Shown here one piece after another: positions 38,431 through 48,323 of a stretch of 64,000 bases of DNA. Made by a program: the position numbers and the translations under genes. Origin of the DNA: Eupeodes corollae (taxonomy: Eukaryota; Arthropoda; Insecta; Diptera; Syrphidae); contig NC_079148.1 of NCBI RefSeq assembly GCF_945859685.1, positions 3,162,001-3,226,000 of the forward strand, written 5' to 3'. The notes beneath the pieces are model-generated. The model worked only from the letters and a program-made list of their open reading frames with translations, was not told the DNA's origin and made no database searches. Each line of letters begins with the position of its first letter. Position 1 is the stretch's first letter.

Positions 38431-38590
38431 ATCCACACGAAAAATAAAAACTGAAAACTAACTTTTAGGGTAGGCGCGCACCTACAACTTTTTCGAAACC
38501 AAAAGCCCAAAAATCGTGTCCTAACCTTTTGATTAGGAAAGAAAAGAGTAGATATATTGTTGGAATACAGAATTATATAAAATATATTTT

Positions 38591-39970
38591 TTGTTTTTTG
38601 AAAGTCAATACAATTTTCAGGGTATAGATTTTTATGAATTGGCACTGATATGCGCGTTTGAATTAAAAAGACGGAATAAACCTCTTACCAAAAGGCAATA
38701 TTTGGTTCACCCGTTGACCTCACAACGCCTTGTGAAAGGGCAATTACGAAAAATGTATCTAGACCTCCGATCCCAACCAAGCAACTCCTTCAATTACTTC
38801 CGAATGTTTTTGATACGGCCTTTAATAACTTTCAAAAATACCAGGTGGAGGAAAACAATATATCCAGAAGAAAGACTGGCGGCTACAACAAATAAGATTA
38901 TGTTTTAATTACAACAAATATTTTATTAATGCAATAAATTAACATAAAATGTAATTCAGTATTTAGAAAATAAAATGAATGGCTACACGTCCAACCAATT
39001 TGATTCGGAATCTGAATTGTTCCTTGAATACGGATGATGTTGTTTGTGTGATTCTTTATTTTTAAAGTTTTCTTTGTTTTGGCCTTTTCGTTTCAAAACG
39101 CGCAAAAATTCAATTTTGACATCAAATTTTTCGCTGTCTGAGTTTTTTAAACGATAGTAACAAAGAGACTGAATATTTTTTGTCTTCGTCTACATTTTAA
39201 TCTATTCTTTCGCTTAAGATCTCCAACAGATCCTGCTCATATGTCGATTTCTTTTTTTGGATGTGTGTGGTAACTTCGGGTATACTATGTGGTTCTGTAA
39301 GGAACACCTCCAAATTTTCATCAAATTTTTCAATTTCACAATTGCTTACAGTTGGGCGGTCTTCTATCGAGGACAAAAGGAACAATAATTGCTCAAAATA
39401 AACATATTTGCGCCGCTCAGTAGCTGCTTGGCCTGATTTTACATTTTTTGTTTATTGAGCTCTCGTGGAAAACATGTCTTCAAATTTTTTTCATTTATTT
39501 TGAAGTTCTTTGACTAAAAATATAATTCACTGAATAATTTGACATTGAATTCTTCTCTTAAAATAACCGATTTGGTTTTGTTTAGACCAGATGCATTCTT
39601 AATTTGTATTTCCTTAATAAAAATATTATTTTCTATAGGTACCTTGCAACGGGAAAAAGTTTCCGGTCTCTTCATTACGAATTTCTCATAGGTAAAACAA
39701 CCCTACGAGAAATTATTAAGGATACATGCGAAAAAATAAGGATATGCCTAAAAGAAAATTACATGCTGAAATAAACAGAAGATACTTGGAAACAAGTTTC
39801 TGAAAATTTTTTAACAAGTACAAATTTCTCCAATTGTGTAGGAGCAGTTGACGGCAAACATATAAGGGTCCAAAAGCCATCTAAATCTGGACATAGTATA
39901 TGAATTACTTTGTATGATTGTTCGTTGAAAAACCTTATGTAACAAATGTACGTGGATGTCATGATGGTTT
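38591..39970 (+). pseudogene. PIF/Harbinger (HARBI1-type) transposase remnant
   Basis: The N-terminal part 38591-38890 reads YLVHPLTSQRL, DLRSQPSNSFNYFRM and TRWRKTIYPEERLAATT. The continuation starts at 39637 with RYLATGKSFRSLHYEF, KTTLREIIKDTCEKI and the catalytic-Asp block CVGAVDGKHIRVQKPSKSG. ERLA-T/RYLATG is contiguous in the family, so the 745 bp between them behave as an intron: it ends TCTATAG and starts near ATAAGATT, which looks like a mutated GTAAG donor. Two stop codons break the second part, and the C-terminal half is missing before the SINE at 40013. Nonfunctional. Confidence 0.7.
38985..39480 (-). pseudogene. MADF-BESS gene remnant antisense within the Harbinger intron
   Basis: Minus-strand reading gives the end of a MADF domain (VKSGQAATERRKYVYFEQLL, then FLLSS), a linker, and a C-terminal BESS motif (DKKYSVSLLLSFKKL, then DSEKFDVKIEFLRVLKRK after a small frame change). 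Stops occur in the MADF part and before the BESS. Harbinger transposons are known to carry a second Myb/SANT- or MADF-like gene needed for transposition, which fits its position. Confidence 0.6.
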
Positions 39971-40012
39971 AACAGCAAGGTAAAATATTCAATGCCTGCC
40001 TATGCCATATAA

Positions 40013-40233
40013 AGTCTTTTCACGGGTACTGCCTCTTGCGAGGAATTGACAAATTCTCCAAGAGTAACTCTTGTCATGAAAAAGTGCTTTCTCAAATTAG
40101 CCGTTGGGATTCGGAATATAAACTGTAGGTCCCCTCCATTCCTGACAACAGTACTCGCACAGAGGGATGGTTGAGAGTTGTAAGTCACTAGGCCCTAGTT
40201 CTCAACGGACTGTTGCGCCACCCAATTTATTTA
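40013..40233 (+). repeat. SINE copy lacking the tRNA head
   Basis: Shares the body (GCGAGGAATTGACAAATTC, AAATTAGCCGTTGGGATTCG), the part TCACTAGGCCCTAGTTCTCA and the tail ACTGTTGCGCCACCC plus ATTT repeats with the other copies. It follows a Harbinger transposase remnant. Confidence 0.65.
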
Positions 40234-40573
40234 TTTATTTATTAAGCGAATATCAAAACCAAAATTGTCGCTGCTAGACGACTACTTTTTTTCCTTTTTT
40301 TGGTTTCCTTTCGGTTGCCAAAACGCTTTTAACACTGCGATTTTTGATGGATGTTAACTTTTTTTTAATGAAACCAATTTTACTTTACTTATTTATTTTT
40401 AGTGATAGAAATATAATAGATCTTTAGTAACTAACTTTATACTAATATATATTGAGAAGATACCTCAAATAAATGACATTCTTATTAAACTAATTATAAA
40501 ATGACATTATCCTTTATTTTATTATCAACAAGGAATTTGTTTTGGATACTATTAACACTTATTAATAAATCTT

Positions 40574-41045
40574 TACCTTTGTTCCAGCAATATGACCACC
40601 AGCACTGCCAAAGCTCTTTGTAAATGTTTCCATTAGAATTTCAACATCTTTCGGATCGGCGCCATAATAGTCGACAATACCGCGACCATTTGGTCCAATC
40701 GCCCCCAAACTATGCGCCTCATCCAAATACAAATAAGCTTTGTATTTCTTCTTCAATGCAATAACCTCGGGCAAGCGGACAATCGAACCCTCCATACTGA
40801 AAAAACACCTTCGACAATAATCAAATTTTTTTCTATGATTTGCTGTTTTTGGTTCACCATTAATTGTACATTGTCGCAGAACACGTTCCAGATCTTTCAT
40901 GTTATGGTGTTTGAATAGTTGTTTCTTCTGACAATCGAATGCCAAGTACAATCGATGCATGATTAGTCTCATCGCTCAATACCAAACATATAGGTGTGAG
41001 TAGGGCTGGGAGATGAAGTGAATTCGATGCAAAGGTGAGTTGTCC
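40574..41045 (-). pseudogene. lace: Serine palmitoyltransferase subunit 2 (lace/SPTLC2) gene fragment
   Basis: Minus-strand frames give FASNSLHLPALL, CLVLSDETNHASIVLGIRLS, FKHHNMKDLERVL, LIIVEGVF, then SMEGSIVRLPEVIALKKKYK, AYLYLDEAHSLGAIGPNGRG and FTKSFGSAGGHIAGTK. The PLP lysine (TFTKS) is present. These blocks are contiguous in the family, but at least three frameshifts separate them (after IVLGIRLS, in the A-run before LIIVEG and in the T-run after it). The 3' edge is AAG followed by GTAAAG, a retained splice donor, so this is a genomic partial duplicate rather than a processed copy. No other exons of the gene are present here. Confidence 0.75.
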
Positions 41046-41294
41046 GGAACTAATTTAGTTCCAATGGTGACGATTATCCTTGGAGCGAACATTCCATCAT
41101 CCTATAAATAAATAAAACCCAATCTTCATTGTCGGTGCATAATTCCTTTGTATATGAAGTAAACAAAAATCAAGTTTCCAGATTGAACCTACAGAAATAT
41201 GAAAATGACTCCAACGTGAAGTTGGCTACAAGCAGTCTATATGTAGTAAGCCAGTGAAAACAAATTTCTTCGTAAAAATGACGCCATCTTTAAA

Positions 41295-41345
41295 ATGTAT
41301 CAACCACTCACCATTTACACGGCTTGATCGTGATCCACATGAAAA
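41295..41345 (+). repeat. Direct repeat copy 2 (empty site)
   Basis: AATGTATCAACCACTCACCA to GGCTTGATCGTGATCCACAT, then GAAAAAAG. The GATCCACA is present only once here, so it represents the uninterrupted state of the repeat at 38341. Confidence 0.7.
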
Positions 41346-41557
41346 AAGAAAAAAGCTAACAGCTCACCTTAGCTCACTGTTTGAATTGGTGCTCAGTACT
41401 CAGTAATTTGAGTTTCACAAATATAAACAAACAATCGCATAAAGATGAAATTATTTAACCTTAAAAAAACTTTTTACAAAATGTTTAAAATATCAAAACA
41501 AGAAACTTATTTACTTACAGTTTCAGAGTTTCAAAAAGCTCAGAAATAAAAACATAA

Positions 41558-42180
41558 TTAAATCGTCACCATCCTCTTCCGTTTCTTTTTCTTTGATGTC
41601 ATTCGAATGGACTCTGTCGTTGACAAGTCTTCCCATTCAACTCCTTTTTCTTTTATTTTTAAAAGTTGCTCAAATCATTAAAATCAAATACCATTTCAAT
41701 GCCATTTTATTTAACAAAGATCAAAATAAAAATACTCACATGACGATTTAACTTTCCGCAAGTAAATCTTCTCAAAAAATTTTCTTTGCTCTTCCTTCAA
41801 TTGGTTTTCTTCGTGGATTTTCTTTTCAATCCATCCATTTTTCGTCCACTAAAAAATTAAATTATTATAGTCAAACATTTTAAATACAAAAATATAACAA
41901 AAAAAAAAAAACATTTTTCCAAATATTTTCTCCCAAGGAAAAAATAATTTTCTTCCTTCCTTTTTAAATCCTTTAAACTTTTGATATGTGTCATATTTTG
42001 ACCATTGTCATTTTTTGACTTATACCATTTGCATTTTAAAAATGTATTTGAAATCCATTAATTTAAAAATATAAATAAAATGTCTCATATAAAAACTTAA
42101 GCTGTCAGAACTCTTTTAAAGTCACCTCACCACCGAACCCTTGTCTTTACTTTAATCACCACACTCATGAAACTCACCAT
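41558..42180 (-). CDS. Possible small coiled-coil gene, head to head with Gcna
   Basis: An ATG at 42180-42178 is followed directly by GTGAGT. A second exon starting at 41848 (acceptor TTTTTTAG) encodes WTKNGWIEKKIHEENQLKEE and EQRKFFEKIYLRK. A third piece from 41668 encodes QLLKIKEKGVEWEDLSTTES and IRMTSKKKKRKRMVTI before TAA. The best donor of exon 2 (GTGAGT at 41739) gives the wrong phase for this reading; a weak one (GTTAAA at 41752) is in phase and would give 69 residues. The protein is highly charged and probably helical, with a basic tail. I do not recognise it. It could be a decayed gene. Confidence 0.35.
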
Positions 42181-42380
42181 TCGCTAAAATTTGATTCTAC
42201 TACATTCTTGTTAAAAATGTACGCAATCACCGTTTGTTTTGATTGAAAAATTGAAATGCTTTGAAACCGAAAGTCATTCAAAAACTAAAAAAGAGCTTGT
42301 TTCCCTTTGAGTTTCCCAGATCCCAGGCCAGAACTTTATATTTTTGTATATTTAGTGTTTATTGGGGATAAACTTATTTT

Positions 42381-45300
42381 ATGGACAATAATAATTACAA
42401 ATTTGTTAACTCAGTTGATCCGTCTAAATGCCGTGCTAAAATAAAAGAAAGTAAGTGTGCAGAAAAGTTGTGATTTAAGTACAAAATGAAAACTCAAAGC
42501 GAAGCTGATATTTTTATTTTCTTATATTACAGAATTTTCCAAGCTCACTCTTTCTTCGAATAAGAAAATCCAAGAAAAATCTGAAATGCCGCAGGATCAG
42601 GATATTCGGTTTCGAGAAGAAATCGTAGACAGGCGAATAAGTAGAAATCTGTTGAGCGAATTACTCACCGAGGACGAATCTGACGAAGAATCTGGTGGCC
42701 AAGATAGAAAAATAAACTGCTCATCGGGGAATGGGAATCTTCTGATGCGAACAGATTCTTCTTCGAGTCTTGAGAATATTGAGTCGGGTAATAGACATGT
42801 CAATGCACTCAATGCTACTGACGCAACACATTGTTCTGAGATTGAAAAAGAAGTGGAAAAGTCCCTTGAAATGGAACCATTGATGGTGAGCTTCTTGCAA
42901 AACACCCAACAATTGGAAGAAGAAATAGAAATACTCTCTTCGCGAGTCAGCTCTTTGGCAATGACAGTTCCTCCTCCAGCTCTTCCTTTGACAATAAGCT
43001 CAGAACATAATCCCCAAGATGTCAGTCGAATTGTGTCCACTGAGAACCAGAGAATGGCAAGTGCTGGACAAGTTGTTTCACAGCCCGTTAGGCTACGGGC
43101 TGAACTAAAACAAGAGCCAGATGTTTCTATTTGCATCTCATCTTCTTATGATGATGATCTCCGAGAGGAAAGTGATTCTCCTATAACAATCTCAGATTCC
43201 TCAGATGATGACGAGGAGAGTGAGCAGGAGGAGGAACGAGCGCCAGCGCAACACCAGGAAGACGAAACAGAACTCAACGTATCATCGATAGTCGTTGCTC
43301 CAAGTTCATCTCAGAATATGACGATGGTGAAAGCCAACCAGATGGCAGCCTTTCTACGAGATGTCCGCAAGAATTACGGCCTACCCACTGACTCTCCGGA
43401 TAGAGACTTCGAGAGGAGACAACGCGAGATAGCCACCGCTGATACAGAGCCCATGACTGTAGAAAACGACTCACGAAGCGCAGGAACGGCCCGGCGAATC
43501 GCTACAGCCGACACCGAATCAATGACTGACCCTACCACTATTAAAGATCCATCTCCGGACTCAAATCGAAGACTAGCCCTAGACGACACAGAAGATATGA
43601 CGAGAGCAGACGAGTCCCTTCGAAGCTCGCGGCATTATAATCCTGTGATGAAAGTCGCCTCAGAGCTGCTCGATGAGAGTGTGCATCGATCCTCTGACCC
43701 TATTCCCGACGACTCACTGACTATTGCCGAGACCTCAGATGAAGAAGAACCACCACCACCATCATCACCATCACCACCACCGGCTCCTTCACAACCAACT
43801 TCTCAATCATGCGATACTTCAAACGTCGCCGAATTGAAGAGAAGTGAAACATTATCGCAGATTCGATCGAGATCAAAATCGACCAACTCTTCCATGTCCA
43901 GTGCTGATACTCAGGTCCAGATAAACATATCAGCGAAGATTAACATCAAGATCCAAGTGTCCCACCAGCAGGATGACTCAAACTCCTCCGAGCTCACAGA
44001 TTCATTTCAATCTAACGACAAGTCTACAAGTCAATCGATCGTCGAGGAACCACAGCCACACAACGGCAGCAGTGCCCAAAAGGGAAACAACAATCAGAGT
44101 CGAGCCATCGAAGACATTCCACATTCTCCACCCGAACGCGATATACCCGAGAACGAGAACGTGCCAGAAACTCCTTCCGCTGATTATATGGACAAGGCTC
44201 AACAATTGTTGAATGAATTGTACGGCGATCAATGGATGACGCCTCAAGTAATGCGTTCCTTGAAAAAAGTTACACTTGATTCCACAAAGAAGAAAACTGC
44301 AACACCCAAAGGAGCTAAGAAAACTCCTACGAAAGCAAGAGTACAACAGGAGCACCAGCAGCAGCGCCCATCAGTTCAGATGATCGATGATGAACCAGAT
44401 GTGTTAAAATCAAGAAGCACCAAAGTTCCGGAGCCCCAGAATTCAAAGTTGGAGGTGACAAAATCAAATCCAGAACCAACTGACGAGAGCGTTCTTGCTG
44501 ACTTTTCAATTTGTAAGTATACCAAATCTCTGAATTCCCAAACCTCACTAATTTTCCATAAGTTCGAAGAAACATTCCCCAAGATTTGGACTCCACACGT
44601 TTGCCACCTCAACCCAAATTTAAGGCCCCAAAACCGAGTCGCCGACAACAAAAGCCAACCGCCCAAGAACCTAAATCCGGAAAAGTTAACGACGTGACGA
44701 CCAAGACCAGAAGTGGCAGAGAAGTGCGACAAAATTGGCGCAAAATTGTTGACAGCGATACCGAGTCGGAGGCAGACAACGCCTCAGACGATTCCGAACG
44801 ATTTTGGGAGAAGAGCGTTGATAAAAGTGAAGAACTCGAAAACAAGGAGCCACCAAGAAATCGCAGACAGCGATTGCCCAACAAGAAAAAACAAGACGCT
44901 ATATCTCGCTTAAAAAATGACGACGAGGTTATTTACCTGGACCTGAGTAAAGACGAAGTAGAAATAGATCATAACGTCTCCACAAGTCCAAAAGCCAATA
45001 ATGGTAAAACTTAAAAAAATTACTTTTATCTTTTATGGAATGTATTTTCTTATCCTCGATTCTAGATGAAGTCTTTAAAAACCGTCTCCAAGAGATTCTG
45101 AAATCCTGCAAATATGAGGACAAGCCCAAAATCAATACACCAAACAGCAAATCCAAGCGGAAATTATTCTCGGCTCTGGTGAATGAGGACTTGGACAATA
45201 TTGTGGCCCCCTTCGATTCTCCAAAGGAGCGAGCGCAAGCACAAGCTATCACTATTGACGAGGAGAATGTGTCGATCTCCGGAGCCCGTATGCCTGCGAA

Positions 45301-46442
45301 ATTCGAACCATTCAACAAGTATTTGGAGTCGGTGAAGACCGGCAAACCCATCTTCAAGATTCAAACTCCAAAAGCAAAGCCCATCGACATCGAATCATCA
45401 GCCTCACCCAAAACGCCCGCTTCAAAATCATCCAAAAAAGAGCTGAGGGAAATTGTGGAGATAAGCAAGACGCCTCGAGACAAATATGGATTTTTGAGGT
45501 CGTTAGATCGTAGGTTTTGTCTTTTTCTTTTTTTGGAACTTATATTTCAAAGCTTCTCGTTAGTTTGTGTGGGAAAATCAAATTGCCACCCAGACGCGCT
45601 TTATTACAGGGACAACTTTAGACTGAAGAAGGAGGAACTGGCCACGAGGCTGTACGAGATTTACAATACCAAGTGTTTCAATGACACGCTCAATGTTCCT
45701 CTCGTTTGGAACAAAAAACTTACCAACACGGCTGGCCGTTGTATGAATAAAAAAAGGTTAGGTTTATTTTTAGTTGAATCTGGAATCGGGGGTCTTGAAA
45801 GAATTAATGACGATGTTTCTTGGGTCCTTCGGGTTGTTCTTTATTAAAATGTGGTTCTTTTTTCAGACTTGGAGATCGAACTTGTGTGATTGAGTTAAGC
45901 GAAAAGGTGTTGACTAGTGCCGATCGACTGCGGTGTACTCTTATTCATGAGCTCTGCCATGCAGCCACATGGATTCTGAACGGAGAGAGTGGCCATGGAG
46001 CAACTTGGAAGGCGTGGGCTCGGAAAGCAAACTATATATTTCCTGAACTGCCAAAAATCGGAGTTTGCCATCAATACGACATCGAGTATAAATATACTTA
46101 TAAATGCGTCCTTTGCGGAGCAAAGTAAGTCAAACACTTTTTAAATTATTAATTTACCTATGAATTTGACCACGCCCCCTTTTAAGATCTCACGCTCATT
46201 CGAAATCAAAGAAAGTTGAAAACATTCGATGTTCCTATTGCCATGGAGCCATTGAAGTGTATCTAAATAAGAAGGACAAAGAAGGCAATGCGATATTGAC
46301 TCCAGTTAAGGAACCAACTGGTTTTGCAAAGTTTGTCAAAGACAAGTACAAGCAATTTAAAAGACCCGATCTCAAGCACGCCGATGTCATGAAGCTGCTT
46401 AGCAATGAGTTTGCTTCGATGAAGGTCGATGGTAAATCATAG
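42381..46442 (+). CDS. Gcna: Gcna (germ cell nuclear acidic peptidase)
   Basis: Seven exons (42381-42450, 42533-44512, 44563-45003, 45066-45509, 45564-45756, 45867-46124, 46187-46442) join in phase to 1213 residues. Residues 1 to about 950 are acidic, Ser/Asp-rich and disordered, with SUMO-interaction-like motifs (ITISDSSDDDEE, EVIYLDL) and three spaced repeats ATADTEPMT, ATADTESMT, ALDDTEDMT. The SprT-like metalloprotease follows: CHPDALYY, VWNKKLTNTAGRC and the active site HELCH at about 1070-1074 with a later SGHG histidine. A C-x2-C / C-x2-C zinc ribbon spans the last intron, and an HMG-like tail (PTGFAKFVKDKYKQFKR) ends the protein. Family role (known): processing of DNA-protein crosslinks in the germline and early embryo. 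All catalytic residues are present; introns are 50-110 bp. A poly(A) signal lies near 46625. Confidence 0.92.
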
Positions 46443-47127
46443 AAAACAAAACTAAAAGTGTAATCATAAGTATTTGTATTTTGTAAGATTTTATTTTTTA
46501 TCATGTTTTGCTAATTTTCTTTTTTATTTTGCAAATTATTTTAAAAATTATATTTTTTCTTGTTTTCTAAAAAAAAAAATAAGGAAAAAATGGGTGCAAT
46601 TTAAGGCATTTTGTAAAGACAATTTAATAAATAAACAAATTTGACTCAAGATTATTTTTAATTGAAATTTTTAAGTCAGCTGATTTTATTTTGATGGGAT
46701 TTTTTAGATTCGTGCTCTCTAAAAATACTGGAGAGCGCTAGGAAACGCCACCAGTGGCGTGAACCTCCACGTGGTAGAGAGTTGGTCGCGCTAACGCACA
46801 TAAAGGGGACCGAATGGCTGGCATGGGCACAGACTTGTCCTTGGGTTGAAGAAAATCTCGCTAAAGGTGGAAGAACTGCAAGTAGTGGCATGCTAGACTG
46901 GTGGCGGATGAGCCTATTTCTAGAAGGCCAACGACAGCAGCAGGTAGCATCTGTACCCATATTGGGCGGCTACAAACGACGACTGTATTCCTACATTGGG
47001 CTGCCTTGTTTTATTCAGCCTTATTGTGAGTTTCGTACGGAAAATCATTCACCCGAAATATTTTTGTTCGCCCTGAATTTAAAAAGCTATTGCGAGTTTC
47101 GTCCGAATAGAATTTCACTTCGAATCA
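46443..47127. other. Spacer between Gcna and the retrotransposon
   Basis: After the Gcna 3' end the stretch 46695-46980 is GC-richer, and both strands are open over about 95-125 codons, but I could not assign either reading to a family. TATTGTGAGTTTCGTACG (47021) and TATTGCGAGTTTCGTCCG (47087) form a short direct repeat. It may be part of an old mobile element into which the LTR element inserted. Confidence 0.3.
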
Positions 47128-47131
47128 GAAC

Positions 47132-47400
47132 TGTGGCGGTCCTGACATCTATGTGACAACTCTGATGACTAAACTCAAAGTCACCGCTCACTCACAGGAG
47201 GCTCTGCAATCGGTTGAAAGCAAAATTCAAATATTGTGACCAACGATTTTGTCTCAGACTGCAGCTGCCGATTTTATAATTATAGACATTCAATAAAACT
47301 TCGATGTCCAGAGTGGTTCAGTTTTTGTTATATTCCGAAAAATAAATATTTTAATTTGTAATTTATTACATCTTGTGTTTCATTGGTACAACACACCAAA
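47132..47400 (+). repeat. 5' LTR
   Basis: 269 bp, from TGTGGCGGTCC to ACACACCAAA. It contains AATAAA within TTCAATAAAACTTCG, a plausible polyadenylation signal. It is flanked on the left by GAAC. The end is set by the target duplication; a 5-bp duplication (AGAAC) with an LTR one base shorter is equally consistent. Confidence 0.9.
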
Positions 47401-47401
47401 G

Positions 47402-47419
47402 TGGTGACCCCGACGTGAT
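47402..47419 (+). other. Primer binding site for tRNA-Trp
   Basis: TGGTGACCCCGACGTGAT begins one base after the LTR and is complementary to the 3' end of insect tRNA-Trp (from memory of that tRNA). Confidence 0.75.
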
Positions 47420-47489
47420 CTCGTCATAATTAAGCACAAGTCTACAATTTATTTGCCTTTCCTTTTTTCTCTTTTTAATTTACGAGGAC

Positions 47490-48323
47490 ATGGTGGATCA
47501 GGATCCTGAAGCAGCTGGCCAAGCAGCAAACGCTGCTGCACGGGCACCATTGATAGCAGAAATCGCAGCATTGAAGAACCTCAAGATTCCACCATTTTGG
47601 AAGATAAACCCAGCCTTGTGGTTCGTGCAAATTGAGGCGCAATTCCACAACAATAGGATCTCTTCAGATAACAGCAAATTCAATGCTATCATCGCTGCCC
47701 TGGACCCTGAGATTTTAAATGAGGTTTCAGATCTGGTGCAGACACCACCAGCCGTCGACAAATATCTGGCTTTTAAGAGACAACTGATTGCGCGGTTTAC
47801 TGAGTCCAAAGAGCGGCAACTGAACAAACTAATGACGTCACTCGAACTCGGCGACAAGCGTCCGTCAAGTCTCTTGAGAGAGATGAGAAGGCTGGCAGGA
47901 GAAAATGTGCCCGATGACATGCTCTCCACAATTTGGATGTCGAGGATGCCAAATCATGTCCGTGGAATTTTGTCTGCCAACCTAAACATTGACCTCGTCA
48001 CCTTATCAGAGATAGCAGACAAGATAATGGACAACATGTCAGCAACAACATCAAACCAGGTTTTCGCTGCGAATGTCGATGAGTGCCAAAACAACTTAAC
48101 TCTTGACCAACGCCTGACTGAGGTGGAAGCTACGTTGGCTAACTTGACTACGATGGTACAAAGCCTAAAAGCCGACCGAAATAGATCTAGAGGCAAGTCT
48201 AGAACCAGATCGTTTTCTAGAGACAGGAAGGCCTCGTCAAAAGGAGTATGCTTCTACCACAGTAAGTACGGCGAAGAAGCGAGGAGGTGTGACAAACCTT
48301 GCAGTTTCCCCCAAAAAAACTAG
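47490..48323 (+). CDS. Retrotransposon Gag
   Basis: 277 residues, from the first ATG after the primer site. Residues 35-180 read as a gypsy-type capsid (PPFWKINPALWFVQIEAQF, then KERQLNKLMTSLELGDKRPS, LLREMRRLAG). A basic Arg/Ser-rich segment precedes a C-terminal C-x2-H-x9-C-x3-C at residues 254-271, the CHCC variant rather than the usual CCHC knuckle. The protein packages the element RNA in cytoplasmic particles. The TAG stop directly follows a slippery heptamer, so a fraction of ribosomes should continue into pol. Confidence 0.9.
   Translation: MVDQDPEAAGQAANAAARAPLIAEIAALKNLKIPPFWKINPALWFVQIEAQFHNNRISSDNSKFNAIIAALDPEILNEVSDLVQTPPAVDKYLAFKRQLIARFTESKERQLNKLMTSLELGDKRPSSLLREMRRLAGENVPDDMLSTIWMSRMPNHVRGILSANLNIDLVTLSEIADKIMDNMSATTSNQVFAANVDECQNNLTLDQRLTEVEATLANLTTMVQSLKADRNRSRGKSRTRSFSRDRKASSKGVCFYHSKYGEEARRCDKPCSFPQKN
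48314..48320 (+). promoter_or_regulatory. -1 ribosomal frameshift heptamer A AAA AAC
   Basis: In the gag frame the codons are CAA AAA AAC TAG, which present the classical A-AAA-AAC slippery heptamer immediately before the stop. Slipping back one base continues with CTA GCA AGT in the pol frame. Pol is open from 48299, so the overlap is 25 bp. A downstream stem-loop or pseudoknot was not worked out. Confidence 0.8.

Noticed and set aside
42597..43136. Long minus-strand frames opposite Gcna exon 2 and others through 44884
   Set aside because: Antisense shadows of the Gcna coding sequence with no independent motif.
46676..47156. Open frames of about 95 and 124 codons before the LTR element
   Set aside because: No domain recognised; the plus frame runs into the 5' LTR. 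Left as unassigned spacer.
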